Assembly (NCBI RefSeq): GCF_018401815.1 | Contig: NZ_JAGYKG010000007.1 | Span: 1 to 64,000, forward strand | DNA length: 64,000 nt | Reading direction: 5' to 3' | Source of the DNA: Nonlabens sp. | Lineage (GTDB): Bacteria; Bacteroidota; Bacteroidia; Flavobacteriales; Flavobacteriaceae | Part shown: positions 56,929-64,000 of the stretch, in pieces | Layout of the letters: every line of letters begins with the position of its first letter | How positions within the stretch are numbered: the first letter of the stretch is position 1 | The notes under the pieces: model-generated | Database searches by the model: none | Told to the model about the DNA's origin: nothing | Seen by the model: the letters and a program-made list of their open reading frames with translations, nothing else | Translations under genes and position numbers: made by a program

Positions 56929-57141
56929 TTATGGCCTCATTAATCAAATATATGACTGGGATTGTCTTGTTTTTAGTAATGAATGTGATGACCGCAAACT
57001 CAACAGATCCAAATAAAGAAATAGCGGTACTCCTAGAAGATTTAAGTGTTGAACTACAAATCGTACAAATGTTTTATAGAACTGAAAACAATAGTTTGTA
57101 CCAGCGTTTAAACAAGCTCTCCCAAGACTTAAAAGCTGGAA
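56467..57141 (+). repeat. Repeat R2, copy 2 (675 bp, intact)
   Basis: Intact counterpart of 53261-53933. Similarity starts at the ATG of the 153-residue protein and ends at codon 70 of the next gene. Confidence 0.92.
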
Positions 57142-58094
57142 ACAGCCTAAAGGAAAAAGTAGCACTACTTATAGAAAAAGATCATGTTCTAAATGAATTA
57201 AAATTAAATGAACTTTCTGAAGCCACAGATATTAGTAAAATAAGATATTTAAAAGGCTTACAAATTATCAAAATCTTGTATGAAAAGACCTTGACACTGG
57301 ATCATCACTATGCATCGGTCGCTACTTTTAATGAAATTAATAATTTGGGTAACCCCAATAATTATCCGGAATTTATAGAAATGAAGGCGAAAATGACAAA
57401 AAATCAGGATAAAAAATCGGGTTTTGAATTGTCTAGTATATTAGGAGATAATATTTATACCTCTGTGGTGCACTCTATGGTTTCTCTTTTTAATAATTCC
57501 AGTGCAAATAAAAAAGAAAAAGAGGAACATCTTAAAGAAATAGAATGCATTTTAGACTTTACATTAAGAATGCATAATGATTTAAACATTATATACTTTG
57601 AGACTGCATTTCTGCAAAAGAGCAATACTAATGTCATGTTAGAACTACAACAATTATTTGTAGATTATACCAAGCCCATTAAGTACCACACAGCATTAGA
57701 ACAATGCCGAAATACGGATGACTGGGAACGTATTAGAGATAATTTAGGCACCTATTTAAAGGAACTGGATAAAGCACTTAAAGATGACTCTCAGCGATAT
57801 AAAGCGCATAAAATGCAAATCAACCTAGAATTTCCTATTGACCGATTATTGCAATTCATCATCTTGTACAACGGTCATATCGATCAAGGGGCTAAATTCT
57901 ATGAGAAATTTGGAGTCATGTTAAACAGCTACGAAAACGAGAAACAATGTGCCACTAAAATACCTTTGGAGTATAAAAAACTTAAAGATAATATTGCCGT
58001 AAGCATCGAAAAGTTTAATACTGCTTATAAGCCTATAGAAATCAATGGAAGCAAAATGAAACAGATATTGTACGGGATTAATGAGTTTGAATAA
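56931..58094 (+). CDS. Secreted or membrane-anchored helical protein with variable C-terminal part (island, intact copy)
   Basis: 387 residues. An N-terminal hydrophobic segment (YMTGIVLFLVMNVMTANS) is a signal peptide or anchor. The rest is predominantly helical and charged, without cysteine motifs or known domains. The first 70 residues are shared with the truncated copy at 53723; beyond that the copies differ, so the gene looks like a constant head with exchangeable body. It is the last intact gene of the island. Confidence 0.72.
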   Translation: MASLIKYMTGIVLFLVMNVMTANSTDPNKEIAVLLEDLSVELQIVQMFYRTENNSLYQRLNKLSQDLKAGNSLKEKVALLIEKDHVLNELKLNELSEATDISKIRYLKGLQIIKILYEKTLTLDHHYASVATFNEINNLGNPNNYPEFIEMKAKMTKNQDKKSGFELSSILGDNIYTSVVHSMVSLFNNSSANKKEKEEHLKEIECILDFTLRMHNDLNIIYFETAFLQKSNTNVMLELQQLFVDYTKPIKYHTALEQCRNTDDWERIRDNLGTYLKELDKALKDDSQRYKAHKMQINLEFPIDRLLQFIILYNGHIDQGAKFYEKFGVMLNSYENEKQCATKIPLEYKKLKDNIAVSIEKFNTAYKPIEINGSKMKQILYGINEFE

Positions 58095-58483
58095 TTTTGT
58101 TCTGGGCGAGGTGTCTTTGATTTGCTTTCGCGAAAGCGAATACAAAAAAGAGCAAAGGAATTCAAAAAAAGTACCAGGTCGCAACAAAACGCTGTTTGAG
58201 AAAGGTTTAATTACCTCACAAGAATACAATTGAAGCAAGTGGAACAGGCACAAAACAAAGATTCTTTTCAAAGTGTGGCCGCTTCTAGCTAACTGTTAAG
58301 CAATACTCCAGCCCACTAGAGCGTATAGGAATTTATAGAGCCGGAGCAAATCTACAGCAACAAAACGTTCCTACAACTGTAACAGGAAAGCAGAGTCGTT
58401 GCAAAGATTGGGGCTGAAGATCTAAGACTCATAGTGCGATTCTTATACCCATTTAGAAAACTGATTTCTAAATCTGTAATATA
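58095..58483 (+). pseudogene. Decayed sequence at the right edge of the island
   Basis: It contains palindrome copy 58124-58137. Broken frames include NKTLFEKGLITSQEYN and, one frame over, LKQVEQAQNKDSFQSVAAS, reminiscent of the coiled-coil hairpin of HlyD/RND-type membrane fusion proteins. The match is short and weak and the frame is interrupted by several stops. No functional product is expected. Confidence 0.4.
58124..58137. repeat. Iterated palindrome, copy 12 (right edge of the island)
   Basis: 14-base core in decayed sequence just after the last intact island gene. Confidence 0.95.
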
Positions 58484-58555
58484 CCAGAAATAAAATCTCT
58501 CATTACTACATTGATCGCAATGAAGTTAGGCATGGAGAGGGTAGTTGATTGGTAA
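58484..58555 (+). pseudogene. Diverged 24-codon copy of the sufD 3' end
   Basis: It reads PEIKSLITTLIAMKLGMERV then VDW and a stop. The true sufD end reads PEIKSRITKLIAMKLGVEIG then FDL and a stop. The two 72-base segments align without a gap, 53 of 72 bases identical by eye, with 17 contiguous identical bases (ATCGCAATGAAGTTAGG). It marks the right boundary of the island as a second sufD end. Confidence 0.85.
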
Positions 58556-58680
58556 CATTGCATTATATTTTCAAAAATACGCTAACTTTTGACGGGGTAT
58601 TTTTATTTACTTGAATACAAAGTAACGCTTGAGAGGCTATTTTCTAGCACCGATTTAACAATGTCTTCACGCCTAGGGCT

Positions 58681-58688
58681 TACCTTTG
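58681..58688 (+). promoter_or_regulatory. Promoter box immediately before sufS
   Basis: TACCTTTG matches TAnnTTTG and ends five bases before the ATG at 58694. It would give sufSE their own, leaderless transcript, now needed because the island and a terminator separate them from sufBCD. Confidence 0.55.
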
Positions 58689-58693
58689 CAATT

Positions 58694-59908
58694 ATGCTAG
58701 ACATCAAGAAAATAAGAGCTGATTTTCCTATTTTAAACCGTAAGGTAAACGGACAGCCATTGATCTATTTTGATAATGCCGCGACTTCTCAAAAACCCAC
58801 ACAGGTAATTGATAAAATCGTAGCTTATTATACCTTATACAACGCAAACATACACCGTGGTGTGCATGCCTTGAGTCAGGAAGCAACCGACCACTTTGAA
58901 GGTGCTCGTGAAAAAGTAAGAGCTTTTTTCAATATTCCGCTTGCTAAACAAGTCATCTTTACTTCGGGTAATACGCATTCTATTAATGCCGTAGCTAGTG
59001 GGGCGCATGTCTTTGTAAAAAAAGAAGATGAAGTCATTGTTAGTGCAGTAGAGCATCACTCCAATATTGTGCCTTGGCAAATGCTTTGTGAACGAGTTGG
59101 AGCGGTTTTAAAAGTGATTCCGGTATTAGATGACGGACGACTGGATATGCATGCTTATCACAACCTTCTCAATTCTAAAACAGCATTTGTAGTCGTAAAT
59201 CATATTTCTAATGCATTAGGAGTTACCAACCCCGTTAAAGAAATCATAGACGCTGCGCATCAATACGATGCGATGACCCTTATTGATGGCGCACAATCAT
59301 GTGGCCATATGAAATTAGATATGCAAGCTCTGGATGCGGACTTCTACACCATGTCTGGACATAAAATGTGCGGCCCTACAGGAATAGGAATCCTTTATGG
59401 AAAAGAGGAAGCCTTAAATAGCCTACCTCCTTATCAAGGTGGTGGCGAGATGATTGATCAAGTAAGCTTTGAAAAAACAACCTACGCCGGATTGCCTCAT
59501 AAATTTGAAGCAGGAACACCTAACATTGCTGGTGGAATAGCTTTGGGTGCTGCTATTGACTACCTCAACGAAATAGGAATGGAAAATATCGCTGCCTATG
59601 AACACGGGCTGCTGGTTTATGGAACAGCGCAAATCAAAAACATACCAGGTGCTAAAATTTATGGCGATGTCACTGACAAAGCTGCGGTTATTAGTTTTAA
59701 TGTGGCTAGCTTACACCCTTACGACATAGGAACCATTGTAGATAAATTAGGAGTGGCCGTAAGAACCGGACACCACTGTGCACAGCCTGTTATGGAACGT
59801 TTTAAAATTCCCGGAACCATAAGAGCCAGCTTTGCTTTTTACAATACTAAAGAAGAAATAGATGTTATGGTACAAGCTTTGCAACGTGCTGTAACTATGT
59901 TATCTTAA
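58694..59908 (+). CDS. sufS: Cysteine desulfurase SufS
   Basis: About 404 residues, PLP enzyme that removes sulfur from cysteine and hands it to SufE for cluster building. Schiff-base Lys in TMSGHKMCGPTGIG near residue 226 and the persulfide-forming Cys in VRTGHHCAQPVM near residue 362, with ETREN-type motifs replaced as usual in this class. The ATG at 58694 gives the normal start MLDIKKIRADFPIL. The frame is open upstream to 58589, but those residues do not look like SufS and overlap the promoter box. Confidence 0.96.
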   Translation: MLDIKKIRADFPILNRKVNGQPLIYFDNAATSQKPTQVIDKIVAYYTLYNANIHRGVHALSQEATDHFEGAREKVRAFFNIPLAKQVIFTSGNTHSINAVASGAHVFVKKEDEVIVSAVEHHSNIVPWQMLCERVGAVLKVIPVLDDGRLDMHAYHNLLNSKTAFVVVNHISNALGVTNPVKEIIDAAHQYDAMTLIDGAQSCGHMKLDMQALDADFYTMSGHKMCGPTGIGILYGKEEALNSLPPYQGGGEMIDQVSFEKTTYAGLPHKFEAGTPNIAGGIALGAAIDYLNEIGMENIAAYEHGLLVYGTAQIKNIPGAKIYGDVTDKAAVISFNVASLHPYDIGTIVDKLGVAVRTGHHCAQPVMERFKIPGTIRASFAFYNTKEEIDVMVQALQRAVTMLS

Positions 59909-59931
59909 CTTTAATAGTTGAAACAAGTATT

Positions 59932-60336
59932 ATGAAACTAGCAACAATACTAGTAGCTTTAATGTCCATAACGATTACATCCTGCAAGGACATGAAAGAT
60001 GTAGACGGAGATTACGAAGTGACTACAGTAGGAAGCAACGACTACTCTGAGTACGACATCACCATATCTATAGAAATGGGTGAAGAAAACAAGATTTCAG
60101 GAAAATCTGCTTGTAATCAATATTTTGGAAGCTTTAAAAACCCTGAAAAAAATCAAATTGAAATGGGGATGCTGGCAGGCACAAAAATGTACTGTAGCGA
60201 CCTGGATGAAATAGAAAAAGACTACAAGAATCACTTGTCCAAAGTAGCCTCTGTAGAAGTTACTAAGACAGGCATCCTCCTCATGGATAAAAAAGGAAAA
60301 GTAATTATAATTGCAGTAAAAAAAGAAGATATCTAA
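59932..60336 (+). CDS. META-domain lipoprotein between sufS and sufE
   Basis: 134 residues. The lipobox ITSC is near residue 18. The mature part has the META/HslJ pattern, KISGKSACNQYFGSFKNPEK followed by GMLAGTKMYCSDLDEIEKDY. These periplasmic or outer-membrane lipoproteins are of unclear function. The stop overlaps the sufE start (TAATG), so it is part of the suf transcript, as small lipoproteins often are in Flavobacteriia. Confidence 0.82.
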   Translation: MKLATILVALMSITITSCKDMKDVDGDYEVTTVGSNDYSEYDITISIEMGEENKISGKSACNQYFGSFKNPEKNQIEMGMLAGTKMYCSDLDEIEKDYKNHLSKVASVEVTKTGILLMDKKGKVIIIAVKKEDI

Positions 60337-60761
60337 TGGCGAGTATTCAAGAAATACAAGAAGAAATAGTTGAAGAGTTTTCCATGTTTGACGACTGGAT
60401 GCAGCGTTATGAATACATGATCGATTTAGGGAAAAGCCTCCCTTTAATTGATGAAAGTTTAAAAACAGAAGACCGTATTATAAAAGGTTGCCAATCTAAA
60501 GTATGGGTAAATGCAGAGCTAGAATCTGATAAAATTGCCTTTACCGCAGACAGTGATGCCATTATTACCAAAGGGATTATTGCCATTCTTATCAGAGCAT
60601 GGTCTGGTCAAAAACCAGCCGATATTATTGCGGCCAAAACTGATTTTATAGATGAAATAGGGCTCAAAGAACACCTTTCCCCTACCAGAGCAAATGGACT
60701 TGTTTCCATGATCAAACAATTAAAAATGTATGCGATCGCATACCAAACTCAAGTCAACTAA
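60336..60761 (+). CDS. sufE: Cysteine desulfuration protein SufE
   Basis: 141 residues. Accepts persulfide sulfur from SufS on the conserved Cys in RIIKGCQSKVWV near residue 52 and passes it to SufBCD. The N-terminal EEFSMFDDWMQRYEYMIDLG and the LSPTRANGLVSMI segment are typical. It starts in the stop codon of the META-domain gene and ends one base before the DUF59 gene. Confidence 0.96.
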   Translation: MASIQEIQEEIVEEFSMFDDWMQRYEYMIDLGKSLPLIDESLKTEDRIIKGCQSKVWVNAELESDKIAFTADSDAIITKGIIAILIRAWSGQKPADIIAAKTDFIDEIGLKEHLSPTRANGLVSMIKQLKMYAIAYQTQVN

Positions 60762-60762
60762 G

Positions 60763-61083
60763 ATGGAAGAAATTAACGGACAAGAAATAGGAGAAAAAGT
60801 AGTAAAAGTCCTCAAGACCATTTACGATCCTGAAATACCAGTAGATATTTACGAACTAGGATTGATCTACGATGTCATGGTAAGCAGTGATGCTGACGTA
60901 AAAATACTCATGACCTTAACTTCGCCTAACTGCCCAGTGGCTGAGACACTGCCGGTAGAAGTAGAAGAAAAAGTAAAAACCCTTAAAGAGGTAAACGATG
61001 CAGAAGTGGAAATCACTTTTGACCCGCCATGGAATAAAGATTTGATGAGTGAAGAAGCCAAGTTAGAACTAGGAATGCTCTAG
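60763..61083 (+). CDS. DUF59/MIP18 family SUF-associated protein
   Basis: About 106 residues, SufT/PaaD-like domain involved in cluster maturation of target proteins. The motif IYDPEIPVDIYELGLIYDV and TSPNCPVAETLP with its conserved Cys are visible. The ATG at 60763 follows the sufE stop at once; the longer frame from 60730 would lie inside sufE. It ends 2 bases before the DUF2480 gene. Confidence 0.93.
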   Translation: MEEINGQEIGEKVVKVLKTIYDPEIPVDIYELGLIYDVMVSSDADVKILMTLTSPNCPVAETLPVEVEEKVKTLKEVNDAEVEITFDPPWNKDLMSEEAKLELGML

Positions 61084-61085
61084 AT

Positions 61086-61595
61086 ATGCCAGAAGAAATC
61101 ATCAATCGCGTCTCCAATTCTAAGTTAAAAACCTTTGACTTAGAAGACTTCTATGCACCTGGACCCAGAACAATTATTGATATTTCTCAATGGTTGTTAG
61201 AGGGAATAGTGCTAGTGGAATCCCGCTTTCGCGAAAGCTTAAAAACAACAGACTTCTCTGCTTATAACAATCATTACGTAGCTATACATTGCAGTACAGA
61301 TGCCATAGTGCCACAATGGGCGTGGATGCTCGTACAAAGTCATCTTTACGGAATTGCTAAAAAAGTAGTTTGCGGCTCTTTAGAACAACTTGAAACTGAA
61401 ATTTATAGAGAAGTGATCGCAGGTATGGATGTAAGTGTGTTTCAAGACGCTCCAGTAATTGTAAAAGGCTGTTCTAACAAACCTGTTCCCGTTGCCGCAT
61501 ATGCCATGATTACCGAGAAATTACAAGAAGTAGCTCGGTCTATTATGTACGGAGAAGCTTGCTCTTCTGTACCGGTTTTTAAACGCAAAAAATAG
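61086..61595 (+). CDS. DUF2480 family protein (end of suf operon)
   Basis: 169 residues, DUF2480 family found with suf genes in Bacteroidota. Visible segments are FDLEDFYAPGPRTIIDISQW, QWAWMLVQSHLYGIAKKVV and VIVKGCSNKPVPVAAYAMI, the last with a conserved Cys. The function is unknown; the cytoplasmic location and operon suggest a role in cluster assembly or use. It contains palindrome copy 61225-61238, read as RFRES. Confidence 0.88.
   Translation: MPEEIINRVSNSKLKTFDLEDFYAPGPRTIIDISQWLLEGIVLVESRFRESLKTTDFSAYNNHYVAIHCSTDAIVPQWAWMLVQSHLYGIAKKVVCGSLEQLETEIYREVIAGMDVSVFQDAPVIVKGCSNKPVPVAAYAMITEKLQEVARSIMYGEACSSVPVFKRKK
61225..61238. repeat. Iterated palindrome, copy 13 (in DUF2480 gene)
   Basis: 14-base core, coding for RFRES. 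Confidence 0.95.
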
Positions 61596-61755
61596 GTGCG
61601 TAGCCATTTTGTCATCTAAAAGTTATAAAAAAGCTATGGCACATTCCTTGAAATCAACATCTGTAACCGAGACAGTTCTCGGTCTGCCGAATAAATTTTA
61701 AAATAATGGTCATTTAAAGATTTACTTGTCGCACTCATAACCAGCTCAACAACCT

Positions 61756-62469
61756 ATGTCATTTTTCGGCTACATCGCTATATTTTTTGTTCTCAGATGG
61801 ATTTACAACGCTTTTCTAAGTGATGGGAATTCTCAGCAAAGTAGAACCCATTCAGGAAGCCCTTTTCAGAGAAGTGCTACGGTAAGTCCACAGGATTTTG
61901 AACTGAATTTACTATCTCTTACCTCTTTAGTTATTAAAGCAGATGGTAAGGTTACCCAAAATGAACTGGACTATGTAAGACAGTATTTTGTTGGTGCTTA
62001 TGGTAAAGAAAGGGCCAACGCTATATTCAAGGTCTTTAATGAAGTGGTTAAAAAGCGAGAGGTCGATGCAGCAAAAATTTGCAATTACCTCAACGCCAGA
62101 ACTAGGTACGAATCCAGATTACAAATCCTTCATTTTCTATTTGGAATTGCCCAGGCAGATGGTCATACAAGTGAAGCTGAAATTCGTGTGATCTATCAAA
62201 TAGCAGGCTACCTGCGACTCACAGAGCGCGATTTTATCTCGATCAAAGCAATGTTTGTAAAAGATCAAGATAATGCCTATAAGATCCTAGAAATCGATAA
62301 GTCTGTTCCTGATCATGAGGTAAAAAAAGCCTACCGCACCATGGCAAAGAAATACCATCCCGATAAATTAATGGATATGGACGAAGCCTATAAAAAAGGT
62401 GCTGAAGAGAAATTTAAAAAGGTTCAAGATGCCTATGAAACCGTTCGCAAGGAACGTGGAATGAGTTAA
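61756..62469 (+). CDS. DjlA-like TerB/DnaJ-domain protein
   Basis: 237 residues. A short N-terminal hydrophobic segment (FFGYIAIFFVLRWIYNAFL) anchors it in the inner membrane. A TerB-like helical domain follows (LLSLTSLVIKADGKVTQNEL to HFLFGIAQADGHTSEAEI). The C-terminal J domain has the HPD motif in KKYHPDKLMD near residue 208, so it should stimulate a DnaK-type chaperone. The order matches DjlA. Confidence 0.9.
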   Translation: MSFFGYIAIFFVLRWIYNAFLSDGNSQQSRTHSGSPFQRSATVSPQDFELNLLSLTSLVIKADGKVTQNELDYVRQYFVGAYGKERANAIFKVFNEVVKKREVDAAKICNYLNARTRYESRLQILHFLFGIAQADGHTSEAEIRVIYQIAGYLRLTERDFISIKAMFVKDQDNAYKILEIDKSVPDHEVKKAYRTMAKKYHPDKLMDMDEAYKKGAEEKFKKVQDAYETVRKERGMS

Positions 62470-62519
62470 TAGTCCCTCTTCATTTTTCTGCCAATTATTA
62501 ATTCTCTTTCTTTACACCT

Positions 62520-63227
62520 ATGCAAGATCAAGAAAACCCCTACCTAAAAGGTCAAGTACTGCTTATAGATAAACCCTTAGAATGGTCTTCTTTTCAAGTA
62601 GTGAACAAATTGCGCTGGCTCATCAGGAAAGAATACAAAATAAAAAAAATTAAAGTAGGTCATGCAGGGACATTAGACCCACTAGCAAGTGGTTTGTTAA
62701 TTATATGTACCGGTAAAGAGACCAAAAACATAAGCACCTATCAAGCTCAAGAAAAAGAATACACAGGCACGATTACTTTAGGTAGCACAACGCCTAGTTA
62801 TGATTTAGAAACTGAAGTGGATCAAACTTTTGCATTGGACCAGCTCACAGAGGACTTGATCAAAGGAACCACAGCAAAGTTCACAGGAGAGATACAGCAA
62901 AAACCACCTATTTTCTCAGCTATTAAAAAGGATGGGAAACGACTCTACGAACTGGCTCGCGCTGGAGAAACTACAGAGATAGAAGCAAGAACAGTGACGG
63001 TAAACGAATTTGAAATTACTAGAATCGAACTTCCAGAAGTGGATTTTAGAATCTCTTGTAGCAAAGGAACTTACATCCGATCCATTGCACACGATTTTGG
63101 TGCTGCACTAAATAATGGTGGTCACCTATCTTCCTTAAGAAGAACCGCTATAGGGAATTATCATGTGGAAAACGCAATGAGTATAGAGCGTTTTGAAAAG
63201 TTAGTAAAAGCAGATTTACAAGAATAA
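62520..63227 (+). CDS. truB: tRNA pseudouridine(55) synthase
   Basis: 235 residues. Makes pseudouridine 55 in the T-loop of tRNAs. The catalytic Asp lies in GHAGTLDPLASGLL near residue 50, followed by KEYTGTITLGSTTPSYDLE and the C-terminal CSKGTYIRSIAHDFG. The PUA extension is minimal, as usual in Bacteroidota. It follows the DjlA-like gene by 50 bases. Confidence 0.96.
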   Translation: MQDQENPYLKGQVLLIDKPLEWSSFQVVNKLRWLIRKEYKIKKIKVGHAGTLDPLASGLLIICTGKETKNISTYQAQEKEYTGTITLGSTTPSYDLETEVDQTFALDQLTEDLIKGTTAKFTGEIQQKPPIFSAIKKDGKRLYELARAGETTEIEARTVTVNEFEITRIELPEVDFRISCSKGTYIRSIAHDFGAALNNGGHLSSLRRTAIGNYHVENAMSIERFEKLVKADLQE

Positions 63228-63322
63228 CGCTGGAGGCTTTTATTTTCTCTAAAGAAATATTTGTCAATCCTTTGACAAGTAAGCTTTAAAAGATGCTGAA
63301 TTACCGAGAGCATCTTCTAAAG

Positions 63323-63796
63323 TTAAAAATTAAAATTCACAGGAATACTCAAGCTATCTACCACAGGCACCCTAAAGTGAATCGCTCCTTTGCCCACCTT
63401 AATGCTTCCATCATACTTTACATCCACTTTCTGACTGGCTAGTATTTGTAGCGCTGCGCCTAAAACTCCTGTTCCCTTCTCGCCATAAACTTCTTTAGGG
63501 TTTACCGCTGCTCTTACAGGGAATTCAAATTCAGAGTTGGCTGGCATCACGACCGTTTCCACTTGCTTTATAAGGGCTGTTTTAGTTCCATTAATGTAAA
63601 CGTCAAAATCTACTTCTTCAAGATTTATGGCTACGCTATTAGGGTTATACAGCACACAAGTCGCCAAAATATCCAATTGATGTAGTGATGCTTTTTCAAG
63701 TGCTGGGTTTTTTATTTCTACAAAAACGATGTCTTTATAAGGATTCTTGCAGGAGCCTAGCAATAGCATGCTGAGTAGGAACAAAAGTTTTTTCAT
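63323..63796 (-). CDS. LEA type 2-like lipoprotein
   Basis: About 157 residues. The lipobox LGSC is near residue 16. The mature domain is beta-rich, with the LEA14/WHy-type pattern of NPALEKASLHQLDILATCVL, then YNPNSVAINLEEVDFDVYIN. The function is unknown in bacteria. The ATG at 63796 is chosen because a TATATTTG box at 63812-63819 (reverse strand) overlaps the alternative start at 63814. The final 180 bases of the window hold no further gene that can be recognised. Confidence 0.8.
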   Translation of the reverse strand: MKKLLFLLSMLLLGSCKNPYKDIVFVEIKNPALEKASLHQLDILATCVLYNPNSVAINLEEVDFDVYINGTKTALIKQVETVVMPANSEFEFPVRAAVNPKEVYGEKGTGVLGAALQILASQKVDVKYDGSIKVGKGAIHFRVPVVDSLSIPVNFNF

Positions 63797-63811
63797 GGTA
63801 AAAAGTTTGTA

Positions 63812-63819
63812 CAAATATA
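63812..63819 (-). promoter_or_regulatory. Promoter box of the LEA-like lipoprotein
   Basis: TATATTTG on the reverse strand matches TAnnTTTG, 15 bases before the ATG at 63796. Confidence 0.55.
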
Positions 63820-64000
63820 AAAGTCCTCGTAACAGATTCAGACACGGACATCACAATCAGTGGCTCTGTGTATTCTCAAGCTATAACCTATGTTGTGATT
63901 CTCTGCCTTATCATCAGCCACCACCAAGATCAATTGAAATCCATTTTTCTATTGACAGACGTACATTTACTCCTAGGAACTTGTATTTAAAAACACTTCT

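Noticed and set aside
4092..61238. The iterated palindrome as a CRISPR, REP or terminator element
   Set aside because: Copies are single, widely spaced, lack a T-run, and most sit inside genes in different frames, so none of these classes fits.
61666..61683. Hairpin ACCGAGA-CAGT-TCTCGGT after the DUF2480 gene as a terminator
   Set aside because: The stem is only 7 bp and no T-run follows; it could still be a weak terminator of the suf operon, but support is insufficient.

Overview
The window is a chromosomal segment of a marine-type flavobacterium (Bacteroidota, Flavobacteriaceae). The evidence is low GC, promoter boxes of the Bacteroidota form TAnnTTTG, the Bat aerotolerance operon, a PorP/SprF-type membrane protein next to an OmpA/PD40 protein, a Mg-type HemB, and a SUF operon interleaved with small lipoproteins. 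The genus cannot be fixed from the sequence alone. No rRNA, tRNA or CRISPR array was seen.

Layout: 0.4-2.3 kb atpD-atpC. 2.5-2.9 kb secreted ankyrin protein. 3.2-9.2 kb biotin locus (bioF, DUF2007 gene, bioD, bioA, a ketoacyl-synthase-like gene, bioB), followed by a JmjC/cupin-like gene. 10.1-13.1 kb reverse-strand recX, hemB, a lipoprotein and a short-chain dehydrogenase. 13.4-22.7 kb complete Bat operon (MoxR, DUF58, membrane protein, BatA, BatB, BatC, BatD, BatE). 22.8-23.2 kb SulP transporter with its middle deleted. 23.6-26.1 kb gpsA and an ALDH7-like dehydrogenase. 26.2-30.3 kb accessory stretch: a lipoprotein with a papain-like C-terminal domain behind an 8-bp tandem repeat that currently puts its only ATG out of frame, a small lipoprotein, an IS3-type element and a broken REP-associated transposase. 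30.4-33.2 kb P-II, ammonium transporter, outer-membrane porin. 34.2-42.0 kb reverse-strand hydrolase, AddB-like nuclease, OmpA/PD40 protein, PorP/SprF and an EEP-family protein. 42.1-43.1 kb decayed di-heme cytochrome c peroxidase. 43.5-45.6 kb MenH-like hydrolase, small Cys-rich protein and thiL. 45.8-61.6 kb SUF locus, split by an 8.2-kb island. 61.8-63.8 kb DnaJ/TerB protein, truB and a LEA-like lipoprotein.

The most unusual region is the island between sufD and sufS. It has two units. Each opens with the same 0.98-kb block (R1), which ends inside the signal peptide of a secreted protein. A unit-specific module follows, then a second shared block (R2) that starts exactly at another ATG and ends about 70 codons into the following gene, after which the sequences diverge. 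The result is constant leaders joined to variable bodies, with broken leftovers, as expected of a locus that changes cargo by homologous recombination. A diverged 24-codon copy of the sufD 3' end lies at the far edge of the island, and sufS now has its own promoter-like box.

A 14-16 bp palindrome with core GCTTTCGCGAAAGC occurs 13 times (12 perfect) in coding and non-coding DNA of the core genome, is read in all three frames, and is absent from the accessory stretches. Several genes (menH-like, thiL, sufS, porP/sprF) have a TAnnTTTG box only 4-5 nt before the ATG, which predicts leaderless transcripts.
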